64,000 nt of DNA from Apostichopus japonicus. Lineage: Eukaryota > Echinodermata > Holothuroidea > Aspidochirotida > Stichopodidae. Where the stretch lies: contig NC_092561.1 of the NCBI RefSeq assembly GCF_037975245.1, positions 9,361,001-9,425,000 on the forward strand. The letters are read 5' to 3'. The position numbers were made by a program, and so were the translations under genes. The stretch's first letter is position 1. Every line of letters starts with the position of its first letter. Under the pieces are notes generated by a model. That model was given only the letters and a program-made list of their open reading frames with translations, did not search any database and was not told the origin of the DNA. Of the stretch, positions 12,043-23,310 are shown piece after piece.

Positions 12043-13296
12043 AATTGTAATCGTTCTAATAAGGATTCGTGTCAAAAAGAAAAGCTGCAGCAGCTGCAAG
12101 TTCCTACTCAGCTAGGGATGCCTATTGCAGTACCTGTTGTGTGAAACTACATAGCACAAAAGATTTACATCTGTGCAGCCTGGCTGTAGTATACTGCAGC
12201 CCCTCAGCATCCTGCCTTGACACAGTGCACTGTAGACTGTTTGAACAATGCATAATATAACTTGAGCTTGTTTTCTACAGTTGTGCATGAATAAAAACTG
12301 TTGATATTATTTGCTGCAATCAACAACACAGAGACATTTTCTCGTTTACTTGATGCATGGCAAAAGTTGAACTAAAGCCAAAATGGGGGAAAAAGGATTT
12401 AAAAAGGATTCTATATCATCTCCATCCAAGCATCATCAATAAATTCTCAACCCCTTCTCACAATATTTCTCCTCCTAAAAACTAAGAAAAGAAGGACGAG
12501 TAGAAAACCGCACAAGACGGGGAAACAAAAAGAGTAGCTATATTTTGTCATCTCCACCAAACTCAGTCTGTAAATTTGGAGACAACAATTCTTGAAGGGT
12601 GTCAAGAAACTGAGAAATTGAGCAAATTGGGAAAGAAAATGTCAATTTGGCTCGAAGAGAAACGAAGAGGAATGAAAGAGACAGCATGACGAAGAGTTTT
12701 GGGAAACGGACGTGAAAATGACAGTTGTGTAAAACAAGCCGAAGACAGAGGGGGGGGGGGGGGGATGAAGGTTGCGAGAGAAACGTACATTTGTGTGTGA
12801 GCAGAAGAACCTCAAAATTGTGAATGAAAAAAAAAGTAAAACGATACGCAGTAGCAAGGATGTCAAGAGAATGCGGAAGCCGCTAGTATAAAAAAGTTGA
12901 AACATTTTTACAGAATGAATGAATGAGATTTATTGCAAGGATGAGTATAAGAAATGGGAACGAGAGGGAGGAATATGCAATTAATTGAGGGGATGGAGCC
13001 TTGGGGATGCTCTGAAAATATCAAATGTTTGAAAAAGGTCAGTTCTGGGAATGCTTTAGAAAGCACTGTTAAGGCATCATGATGTATTTCAAACTAAGAA
13101 GGAAGGGTGTACATACTGTTTATATACGTAAGTGGCTTGGTGGCCAGATTTACGGTATAAATTTTTCATAATCTATCTGAGACACCCAAAAGTAAGCTAG
13201 AACCAGATTTTTGCACCGAACTAGCACATCTATGAAGTTGCGTACATTTGTACTAATGCAGGAAACTGTCTTTCTGCTTCTTGTATGCGATAAGTG
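12043..13296. other. No gene seen; contains a 15-bp poly-G
   Basis: Anonymous sequence with a long G homopolymer at 12750-12764 and short GAAT repeats near 12915. Frames of 62-87 codons are low-complexity and overlap one another. Confidence 0.5.
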
Positions 13297-13345
13297 TATC
13301 ATATCATATCATTTATATCAATCATATCATATCAGTTATATCAAT
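13297..13345. repeat. ATCAT-type simple repeat and 23-bp duplication at a SINE junction
   Basis: Two copies of a 23-bp unit rich in ATATC (CATATCATATCA then TTATATCAAT) lie head to tail and run straight into the truncated head of SINE copy 3. Part of the unit (TCAATCAT) matches SINE sequence, so the short array may have grown out of the SINE end. Confidence 0.85.
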
Positions 13346-13543
13346 CATAAGGTCCCCGGTTCGAGTCACTCCAAGATTAATGTATGTCGTCCAGTTACAG
13401 AGTTGTTGACAATTGACAATTCATAATCATGGACGTTAAAATTTGAATGTAAGAGACTGAGTTCGGTCAGCTTGCGGCTTTGATAAGCCAATGAGGCTTC
13501 CTTGCGAGTTCCTGCTTGCAGGAGGATCTAAAATACATACATA
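13341..13543 (+). mobile_element. tRNA-derived SINE, copy 3 (5' truncated)
   Basis: Plus-strand copy starting at TCAATCATAAGG, so the A-box head is missing and replaced by ATCAT repeats. The B-box-like GGTTCGAGTC, the body, the CCTGCTTGCAGG hairpin and a short TAAAATACATACATA tail are present. A small insertion (AAAA in place of AA) sits near 13440. Confidence 0.83.
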
Positions 13544-14498
13544 GAAGTGCTCATATCAAGTTGCAGTGTAACGAGTTGTAACGAGTCACTGTGTGTTCGC
13601 TGAGTCAACCTAGTCAAGTCAATTGTCAGTGATTTGTCTGACTCGAGTAGAGTGGAGACTATCGGCCTGATCGAGTCAGGATACTGTCTCCGTCGGGGAA
13701 AGGGTCGACAGACTTGCTCAAATCACTTCATTATGACATTTAGTTAGTCAAGTCCATACGACTCTTGCAGTACAATACCGTAAGTTGATGGGCCACAAAC
13801 TTTATGAATGAAAAAGACTTCAGTTTTGTTAAGGTTTAGTCGCTGACATTGATGGGAGCAGAACATGATGGGAGCATGTTTTTTTTTTATATTCTATTGG
13901 GTTTGCTACAATCGTTGAACGTTGGGGACATGACAACATGGCTGCACTTTAAACCACTTGACATTTCTAGCTTCCATCACTGGTATGTTTTACCCAACAT
14001 ACTTTGCTTTGCAACTTCTGAATAAGTTAAATTCTCTTTAGGACTCACAAATTGACAAGAATGATCTGGTAGCTGAAGTTGATTGCTTAGGAAAATTGAA
14101 AATTTTCTGAATCTTTAGGCAAAAACCACGTCCTCGTAGCATAATTTGTATCGCAAAGATATAAATTTGTGATATTTGGTAAATTATGCATCTGGCAACA
14201 GTAGAATTGATGATGTCTTCAGGGCACTTCAGCTGAAAATGTCTTTGTTTTGCTTTATAATTTGTCCATCATTCATCATCCACAGAGGAAAAACAATATT
14301 TCTACAAAAAAGGATACATTGTTATGAAGTTCAAAGTACTGAGAACTTGGACAGAATAAGCAAACATCCCAAATGTATCAGGTTTCTAAGATCAATCAAC
14401 AAATAGATTATAAAAGCCTTAGTAAAGCTTTTGAAGAGCAATCCCCCTATAATGTGATCAGACTTCCTGGTGTAGTTGAGTCAGTCTGTTGAGTCAGG
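13544..14498. other. No gene seen
   Basis: Anonymous sequence. Around 13560-13720 the pentamer GAGTC/GACTC recurs several times without a clear period. A 76-codon frame at 14176-14406 has no recognisable motif. Confidence 0.5.
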
Positions 14499-14690
14499 GG
14501 TTGGGGGGGGGGGGGTGGATAGGGAAATGGGGACCGAGAAGTTTGGTTGGTGGAAGTCTCTGTAGTGGAACAGTGCGATGGTTAGGTTTGTGATTTAAGT
14601 GACTTGGGCTTTTGTAGCTTTGTGCTCACAGATCGAGAATATTTTGAAAAGAAAGGCCAAGATGAGATATTGTATTAAAAAAGATAACGA
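14499..14690. repeat. Dispersed direct repeat, copy A
   Basis: A poly-G tract (14503-14515) leads into a segment of about 165 bp containing GACTTGGGCTTTTGTAGCTT and GGCCAAGATGAGAT. The same segment recurs in the same orientation at 17512-17690, at close to 90 percent identity by eye. It is either an unrecognised repeat family or a local duplication about 3 kb apart. Confidence 0.9.
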
Positions 14691-17511
14691 GATCAAAACT
14701 ACAGCATGAATGTTTCTCGAAAGGTAATGAGGACGGTATTGAAGAACTTAGCATGCATAGACTCCAGATGTGTGACCAGATGAATTCACTTTGGCTTCGG
14801 CTTTGAGTACAACGTTTCTGTATGTTCCAGTGTTGGACGAATCTAAACCGTAATAGTAATCAGGTATCGACTTTGCGATCCACGTTATAGTCAGTGCCGA
14901 CTTTGCAATCTGCGGTCCCCTTCACAATTTTGCAAGGTGGGTAAGAGTGACCCCATAGTTTTCCCTCTTGGGAAACCAGAGACAAACAAACAGTCATTAG
15001 AAAATCCTTTTAATTAACTGTTATACTTACAGTGTGTATGAATCTAGTCCTCGAAGTCAGAGAATCATTATGTCCTCCATTCTGCCTTCCGGTCTTCTGA
15101 CTAATATTCGATAACACCCTCATTTCTCAAAAATGTAATATCTTCACTGGATGTTGTTTGACTACAATACTTATGATTTAATCTCAACTCTATAGCAATT
15201 GGCCTGAAATGAGCCTAAACTTTATAACACAAGAATCTATATGGTTCTCATTCCACAAGGCAAGATTGAAGGCAAGATTTATTGTCTTTATAACCGACTT
15301 TTTCCATCTGTGGAAGATCGAGTCCCCGGGCTCTGACTGTTACAGCGAGGGAGCATACATGTGCTTGTTTAGATACCTAAGCAATTAATCTTATGTCACT
15401 GTGAAATGTGGGTATTTATTTTTACTTTGGAAGGCTTTAGAAGTAAACAGGACCACTGTTCTCCCATGCAGTCCATCCAGCTGTGCTGGACAATGTTCGG
15501 TTGTAATGTCTAATATATTAATGGGTTAATACTTCAAGGTCCCTATTATGGCCATCATTCCTGTTTGTTTACAATAGTTTATAAACAGAACATAACTCAG
15601 AGTGGTGTTTTTAATTCTGTGAATAGGCTAAAAGTATGACAGGGGATTTTTTTTCTGTTGAATAGTATATTTAGAGAGATGATAATTTATAGTTTCGGAT
15701 GTAGTTAAAAGTATCAGTGAATGGTGTTTAATCTCTGACTGACTATGCTGTGTTGATGTACCCCTGGATGGACTCTGGCTTGTGAACCATAAAAGGTTTA
15801 GACAATTTATTTTACCCCAGTCTAACCTAGGGAAGCATTTGGGGGGGGGGGACTGGGCGGGGCAGGCGGGATTTTTTGTAAATACACCTGCTGATGGGGA
15901 TTAAACCATTTAAATAGTTTTTTTGCAGTTTTTATTAAGTTTACAGAGTATAACTTGTAACCCAAATAGGGATTATGAAAATTGATGAAAATATTAATCA
16001 CACCATGTCGTAATAGTTTTGTCACCAAAAGAAAGCTATAAAGGTGTAAATAGTGCACTTTTTCGATCTTTCATCATTTTGTTGCCCAGGAGACACATGT
16101 ATATGTTAGCATCAATCACATGTGAAAAGCAAACTTGAAATGTTGGCAATTTTTATTTTCCACGTTTAAATAGTATTATTCCTTGAATTGATACTTGACC
16201 AGCAAAGCTATAATGACTTACAATACATCATTTGATATATTATTTTGCATTTCATATTGCTGGAAAATTTCTGAAAAAAAAAAAACAGACTCAAGAAGCT
16301 GCTTTAAGACAAGGGTGCTAGCTCTAAATTTTCAAACATTTTTCTGATTGCCTGCTGATAGGAAAGGGAGGGTGAAGGAAGAGATGTGGGGCGGGGAGAG
16401 GGGGTGGGAGGAGAGGAGAGGAGAGAAATGGAGAAAGATGAAGGTGAGGAATGGGACTGAATTGGTTGAGGGAGAAAAGGTTAAATAGTTCATGTATTTT
16501 GTTTTTTGTTCATTTGTTTGATGGTATCAATGCTACATCAATGCTTTCACAGTATATACCATTCACCAATACCGGGGTCGTGAATATTCATTGGGAAGTG
16601 TTTTATATATATAGTACTGGACAGTCTATTGGATTTGATCCATTGTACCGTTTGCCATTTCTCCTTCTTGCCATTAATTTTACTCTTCTGTTTTCTGTTT
16701 GAATACTGACTTCATACTTGTAAATGTCCTTTTCATGACGGTATACAAAACAGTACAAAGTTCCACACATTAGTTTCCGTTTAGAATTTCCACAAGGATC
16801 AACGTACCACTTCCAATTATCCTCCTGTTCGTCTCTCCGTTATATCCCCCCCGGCGACTCGTACCACGGTCTAATTTACAGCTAACGGCAAAACTTCCAC
16901 TCCACGGAGGAGTAAGACAAAGTTGTAGACAATGTTTGTGCAATTTACAACTTTAATCATTTTCGTGTTAATTCACTGTAATGCCAGCTGCAAGGTTCAA
17001 AGTGGACAAAGACACTCACTCTGGGACCTAGGCCGTCTGAGGTTCAGGTTAAATTAACGAGGAGGAGAGAGACGGTTGAAAACGGTTAAAACAACATGGA
17101 ATCCGTAATATTCATGAATCTCTTTAATGGCAGTCTGGTTACATAAACATGTCTGATTTTGAACGAAAATGTCTGAGTTTTTCTGTAAAATTTCAAAGTG
17201 AGTCATGTCACCGCTGGAAAGTTTCTGTTTCAGTAGGGACAAAGGGAGTTCCCTAATTTGCGGTTGTATGGTCCTGGTTTTCTTTGTTTTACTAAGTACT
17301 GCATGAATATCGGTGTTTAAAACTAATCATGTCACAGTTTTGCTTTGTGCTATCGGAATTGGGTGTCATAGGGGAGAAGAGGAATTAATGCATGGGTGGT
17401 ATAGTGAAGGGATGAAGGTCGTAAAGGGAGGAGAGGAGATATGAGGTGGGTATGGAGCCTTGAGGAGAGAGACCTTGTGGACGATGTGGGTAGAATAGAG
17501 ATGGATAATGG
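14691..17511. other. No gene seen; small 33-bp duplication inside
   Basis: A degenerate 33-bp direct duplication (CGACTTTGCRATC core) lies at about 14867-14925. G homopolymers are at 15841-15851, and purine-rich simple sequence at 16365-16450. Frames of 62-83 codons show no family signature. Confidence 0.5.
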
Positions 17512-17690
17512 AGAGGGGTGGGGGAGGGGGTGGATAGGGAATGGGGACTGAGAAGTTTGGTGGAAGTCTCTAAAGTGGAATCGTGTGATGGTTGGGTTTG
17601 TGATTTAATTGACTTGGGCTTTTGTAGCTTTGTGTGCATAGATTGAGAATATTTTGAAAGAAATGGCCAAGATGAGATCTAGTAATAAAA
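17512..17690. repeat. Dispersed direct repeat, copy B
   Basis: Partner of 14499-14690, in the same orientation, with the same G-rich leader and the same GACTTGGGCTTTTGTAGCTT core. Substitutions and one 4-bp indel distinguish the copies. The neighbouring purine-rich sequence (17360-17540) keeps an 84-codon minus-strand frame open, which I regard as compositional. Confidence 0.9.
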
Positions 17691-18341
17691 TTGGAATAGG
17701 AAGCTATCGGTGGCCTCTGGAGGAAGGATATGAGTGAAATGTCGGGTCGGAATCTGTAGGGCAGGTGGGGATTGTGCAGGATTTAGTGGACAGAGGGACA
17801 AGGCCAGGTAATCATGCAGCTAGGCCTCAAAATTCAGGCTACTTTAATACTGGCTATCTTTTCAGTGGATTTTGCCCCTTTGTAAAGAAAGACAAAAATA
17901 GAAAGGAGCACTGGCATTTGGAGGTATCTGATATTATGTAATTCTAGGCCTGGTGCAGGTTGGGAGAGAATGGAGTAGGGGGGCGGGGGTAAATCATTCA
18001 CTATATGATAGAAGATGCCGGTGGTAGGATGTAGTTAAAAAGTGTTAAAATCTTCAATAAAAATGGATTGAAACACGGAGAGACATTTAAAACCAGCTGT
18101 GACTATATCCAGGGCTTGCAGTTTCAGTGCTTGACCAATCAGACTTACCACATTTTTTGCAGACTTCCTTTTTGCGTTAATTCAAGAGCTGGCGAGCTTT
18201 CGTTATAGTTTCGTTATACTAGTACGGTATGGTACGGTCGGTTTCAGAGAGATATTGTTTTTTCCAAATATTTACTATATATATTCATTGTTTTTACTTT
18301 TGTATCGGTTTGTTCAGACACATCCTGTTCTGCTTCAGATT
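17691..18341. other. No gene seen
   Basis: Anonymous sequence. A 19-bp motif AGGCCTCAAAATTCAGGCT at 17822-17840 matches 18 of 19 bases at 4615-4633 and may be an isolated transposon end. Confidence 0.5.
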
Positions 18342-19085
18342 CAGGATGTGAATATTATTAAAAGCAATACTTTGTATTTGATTGATAGTCTGAGGGAAAT
18401 TTTAAAGTTTTGTTTATTGATCTGGAATCAATTATGGTTGTCAGTGATCTTAAGACTACCTACTCTTTGCTTGAATAATAATAATAATAATTATAATAAA
18501 ACCAAAAAATACCCTAAATTCCTTTACCTTCTGAAATGATATTTGCATAACTTTCCAACTTAAAACAGGATGGGACTTTATAAATGGAAAGAAAAAAAAT
18601 ATCTTCAGATTTATTACAGGATGTGAATTGCTTAAAGCAAACGCCTTGTACTTGCTTGATAGTCTTGAGGCAAATTATAAGTAACTGATCTGCTAGATCT
18701 TGAATTGAATTATGACTGTCAGTGATCTTAAAGGATGTAAAGACTCGCGCAAAAAGAAACATCTAATGCCGGTAATCTGACCTAGTTTCTAATGAGGTGT
18801 AACAGTAGTGTTAGACACCATCATCGATCCCAGAAAATACACACACAGCTTGCTACCGTCAGTAATTAGACACTAGTGTACAGTCAGTACATACAGCTGG
18901 GGTCAATACCCACAGCACAGTGTATAAACGATACAGCAATGGACATCTCAGGTCCAGCTAAAGATAACAAGGTATCACGTTTCATTACTGTCTGCATTTT
19001 GTAGTGACAAGAACAAGCTAAACACAGGATGGCACTCTATAAATGGGACAAAATATCTTGGGGTTTATTACATAATTGCTTCGTT
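18342..19085. repeat. Cluster of degenerate direct duplications
   Basis: The segment 18342-18454 (from CAGGATGTGAAT to GTCAGTGATCTTAAG) recurs at 18617-18733, a period of about 275 bp. A second segment, 18561-18640 (ACAGGATGG, CTTTATAAATGG, AATATCTT, TTTATTACA), recurs at 19019-19085. The two relationships overlap, suggesting an old tandem duplication followed by rearrangement. There is no coding signal. Confidence 0.75.
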
Positions 19086-22000
19086 ATGCATATTTTATAA
19101 GTGTTTTGATTAAAAAACAGTGAGTTTTACCTTTTTGAGCTATCAAAGAAAATTGCTTAACTTGACTCATTGTTTTTCATTAATTTCTATATTTCTAAGT
19201 AGGTTTCGGTTTCAGATAAATGGTTGGCTGAATTTATAATTCTGCACCTGGCGAAATATGGTTTCATTTTTGATGGATTTGAGAGGGATGTGATACACCT
19301 TCCTATCTACACAGGCAGGCTACTATAAAATGTACTATTTGATTCATTGTCAGTATAGAAGCACAGGGAACTTGTTGATTTTATAACTTAATGACCGTGG
19401 CTTAACTTTAAAGTCACAGTTTGTATTGAATTGTATAAAAAACCAGAACGTTAGGGAATTTTATTTTTTATTTGATCAGAATTTACAAGATTAGGCCTTT
19501 TTTCTTTCAAGAAATTTCTTTCAAGAAATTGCCCTGTAGGGTAATTATTCTAGGCTCTTTTTGGAACGTGGCTAAATGACTGCATAACGTAGGTTAGCTC
19601 ACAGACAATTTTAACCATCGTTGCAAAGTTCTATTTATACAGTACTCAAAAGTATGACCCTTCATTAATCTATTAGAAAACGTCTCTTCACTTTTTACTT
19701 TCCCAAGAAAATGAGATTTAAAAAAAAAACCAAAATATACACTAAAACTAAGTTATTGGCACCGATCACTGTTTTGATTTGGCGTAGAATTGTTTTGGTT
19801 TTTTACCGTACACCTGTAGATCAGCGACTTTTATGCTCGTCAATTCTAAGATGCAAAAGCATCCTCGGGTATCTTGACAGCTGGTGACAAAGGTTTATAA
19901 GCGATAAGAATCAACCTGGAATGAAATGTCATCGTGATTCATTGTCAATCCAACGGATGATTTTGTAAAGATTGGAGCAGGTAGTTAAAATTCGTCCCCT
20001 TCGAGCGACGTCTCACACTGGCCTGATTTTTCGAGCTGTCCGTATAGATTTGTGATGGGTCCGAGGGGGAATGCTAATGTTTTCACTTGTTCTGTAACAT
20101 TGGTTCATTTCCTGATAAGGAATCTGTTGGGGTGAAACTTTGTAATAACTTATTGGTCAATTCTTCGATATATTTCAATTCAAGCCGTTGTAGATTCTGG
20201 GGAGCATTCTGTTAAGACGAAGATGATTCCATATTCTGAATTGAGAAAGGGGTGTGTGTTGTGTTACGTTTGGAGTCTTACTCCAAACTGCATAACCAGT
20301 AAAGTATATAGTTATTAGATTGTGGGGGAGGAGGGGGTGGGGGGAAGAGGATGGATTGGGAAAGGTATTGGGTAGAGTATGGGATAGGGTGGGTAGGATA
20401 AGTAGCAGTGCCATGTGGTGATGAATATGTGCAGGGGAAACATGAAAGAATCATTATAAAAACATGAGAAAGCAGGTTATTGAGAAATAGTGTGTTGATT
20501 TTGTTTGGAAGCAACATTCGGTAAATAACCAGAAAGTGTACATATGTCATCGTTGATATAATATGGTTTTTAAGTTCGGAGGGGGGGGGGGAAGGGTTCT
20601 AGATTGGAAGGGTATGGGGGTGTTGGAGGGTAGGAGAAAATAGCAGTCTGTCTGGTTAGGAATTTGTAAGGGAGAGAAGATGAAGTATTTTGCATTGTAC
20701 AGACATGTATATTGATTAATCAAGATCATCATCAAAGTAACAACCACTATAGAATAAAATCCAACAGCACATTTAGCAACAAATTATCAAGAACGATTAA
20801 TGATTTACACTTAATAAAAAATTAAAAACATAAACAGCACTAGACAATTATATCCGATTAATAATATATTAACAGAAGGAATATCTGGATTATAAGGAAT
20901 TTCCTCAATTTCCCAAATTTATTGCTTTCGATGAGGAAATTTACCCACTCACTCTATATAGTTCTTATGAAATTTTTTTTTCTTTTGCGTTCAAATTTTT
21001 TTACTTTCCGTAGTCATATTCTACCTATTAAAATGAATTCACGTAATTATTCCGTCACACGTGGCATTATTTTGCAACGTACGCGGAATTATATGGCCAT
21101 TGTTCAGAATTTTTTTGTCACATGGCCACATTAATTTTTAACTTACTATATGTTATTGATTCTATTGTATTTATGGTATGACCATGAAGTGGAAAGAGCT
21201 GGAAAGAGATACAGGTCGTATCGCCGAAATATGCCAGCAAATATTGGAAACAAGGACACTCAGGTAAACAATGGAACTCCCTTTGAGTCATAGATAAACT
21301 ACAAGCCCCTGACTAATTGTTTAGATGATGACTCATCACTACCATTGTGTGGAGTTGTTTTCATTTGGGGATATTATCTGGTCTGGTATTTATCTGGGCT
21401 ACAACAATTTTGCATATCATATTGTTTCAGTTCCTTGTTTGAGTGAAAGTCTCATATTTGGGAGAGAAAATGTTGTTATGTAGGAAGGAGACACATGGTG
21501 GTTGTGTTTGCAACTTGGTTGCTGCATTTCCAAGAAAAAAGAAAGAAAATAAGGACACAAGAATGAAACAAAGAAGAAAATTAACTAATTAATATCCATT
21601 GGTGTGTTGAAAAAAAACAATCGTTTTTTTTTTTTAATTTTTTTTTTAAATTTTTGTTTTTTATTACCAAGGATGGTTTCTCAGTTGATACAATGCTTAT
21701 CAATGCAAGATATTTGTTCCCATGGCAACATGTGAGGACAGGAAACTAGTTTTTGTCTACGTAGAGTTATAAGTGTTACTCATTGTTCTCCAAACAAAAT
21801 ATTTTTGCGGAAGCAAAGACGTTTGTGTAAATTTAAGAAATATATAGTTGAGTTGAATATATGAAAATATAGATGAAAATATAGATGAAAATGAACCAAA
21901 ATGACAAAACAAACAGAGAGACTTGTACAACATTTTGTTGTTGACTTGCTAGCATTCTCCTACATCCTCTATAGATTATATAAAGCTACTATAAGTAAAG

Positions 22001-22297
22001 CCTTCCTTTATACCACGGCAAGCTTTTACCAGATCCCAAATCAAAGGACTTTGCCGCAGAGGTATGTGGGTCAGCTAACTGCTTTAAAGTGATTTTTTAG
22101 TGCCAAAGCTTAAAGAGGTAGTATATGTGGTACATTAGGTTTATCGAGGGTAACAATGCAGTTAGTAAGGATGAGAAGTTTTTCCCCTACCCCATTCTTT
22201 GCTTAAAAAAGAAAGAAAAGATGAAATTTTCACATGCAGAATCTAAACATATTGAATCTCTTAACAATCTTAATACTAGGTTTCAGATCCTAGTGGC
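19086..22297. other. No gene seen
   Basis: Anonymous sequence with G-rich patches at 20320-20400 and 20581-20640 and T/A homopolymers near 21620-21660. The small frames at 20175-20747 are reverse complements of G-rich tracts. Confidence 0.5.
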
Positions 22298-22332
22298 ACT
22301 ATGACATCACTATGACATCACTATGACATCAC
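22298..22332. repeat. 11-bp tandem repeat x3 carrying TGACATCA
   Basis: Three exact copies of ACTATGACATC, followed by ACA. Each junction creates TGACATCA, one base away from the palindromic cAMP-response element TGACGTCA, spaced 11 bp apart (about one helical turn). Confidence 0.95.
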
Positions 22333-23036
22333 AGATTTACAAAAGGACAGCTGCTCCCAGACATGACAATTGAACTAGGATTTCTCCTCTCCTGAAAGGC
22401 ACAAGATTTTTCTTAGCTGTTTGGGGAAGTAAGATCTTCATGACGTTTATCTCCATCACTTAAACCAAAATCATTATGTTAGCGTTTGTGTCCCCTGCGA
22501 AAGCAACTTGAAATAGACCTGAATTTTGCTTTTAACCCTGGTCAGTGTTTACATGTTTTCGGTATGTACGTTGTAACTGAAATTTAGCTCAGCCTGAAGC
22601 ATAATTGTTGTAATTGAACAGAGTTCAGTGAATTAATACCTCCAATATTTTAATAATTGGGTCCGGTGACATATGGCAATATGTTACATTTTCAGCTTGA
22701 CCATGCTTTAATCAGTAGAAAGATGAAATTCAAAGATCTGAATTTTCTATGACTTGTCAGGTCAAGCATCAATTTTTCCTCTGTGGAATTTAATTTAATC
22801 AAGTAAAGGACTTAATTTGACCTTGTAAGTTGTAAATCAGCTCTGTACTTACAACGGTGGTTAAGAAAAAGTTTCCAGAAACATGTGTGTTACTTTTGGA
22901 AATAGGTTGTCCAATTAACAAGTGTTGACATTAAGTGCATGGGGTACCCTGCTAGATTGGTAAATGCACTTAATATGAAAGAATTGAATGCCTGATGAGA
23001 GTAGCTTCTGTTAAGTAGGGGAGGTCACGTAAAAGG
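22333..23036. other. No gene seen
   Basis: Anonymous AT-rich sequence with no notable feature. Confidence 0.5.
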
Positions 23037-23310
23037 TGTTTGGGAGGAGGAGAGAAGAGGAGAAGAAGGAAGGGAGGAAGGATACATGGGGACGAAGCCA
23101 GATGAATGGAGATAGAGAGGCAGGGAGGTAGTGATGGAGGGGTGGAAGGAGGAGGGAGAGGAGAGAGGATGGAGGAGTGAGGAGGGAGGAGGGAGGAGGG
23201 AGGGAGGAGGGAGTGGTGGAGGGAGGGAGGGAGTGGTGGAGGGAGGGAGTGGTGGAGGGAGGGAGGGGTGGAGGAAGGGAGGGGTGGAGGAAGGGAGGGA
23301 GAGGTGAAGT
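23037..23310. repeat. Polypurine GGGAGG/GTGGTGGAGG simple-sequence tract
   Basis: Nearly uninterrupted purines built from GGGAGGA, GGGAGTGGTGGA and related words. Minus-strand frames of 130 and 152 codons, rich in Ser, Pro and Leu, run through it because the C/T strand lacks stop codons. They overlap in different frames and have no domain. I treat the whole as non-coding. Confidence 0.92.
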
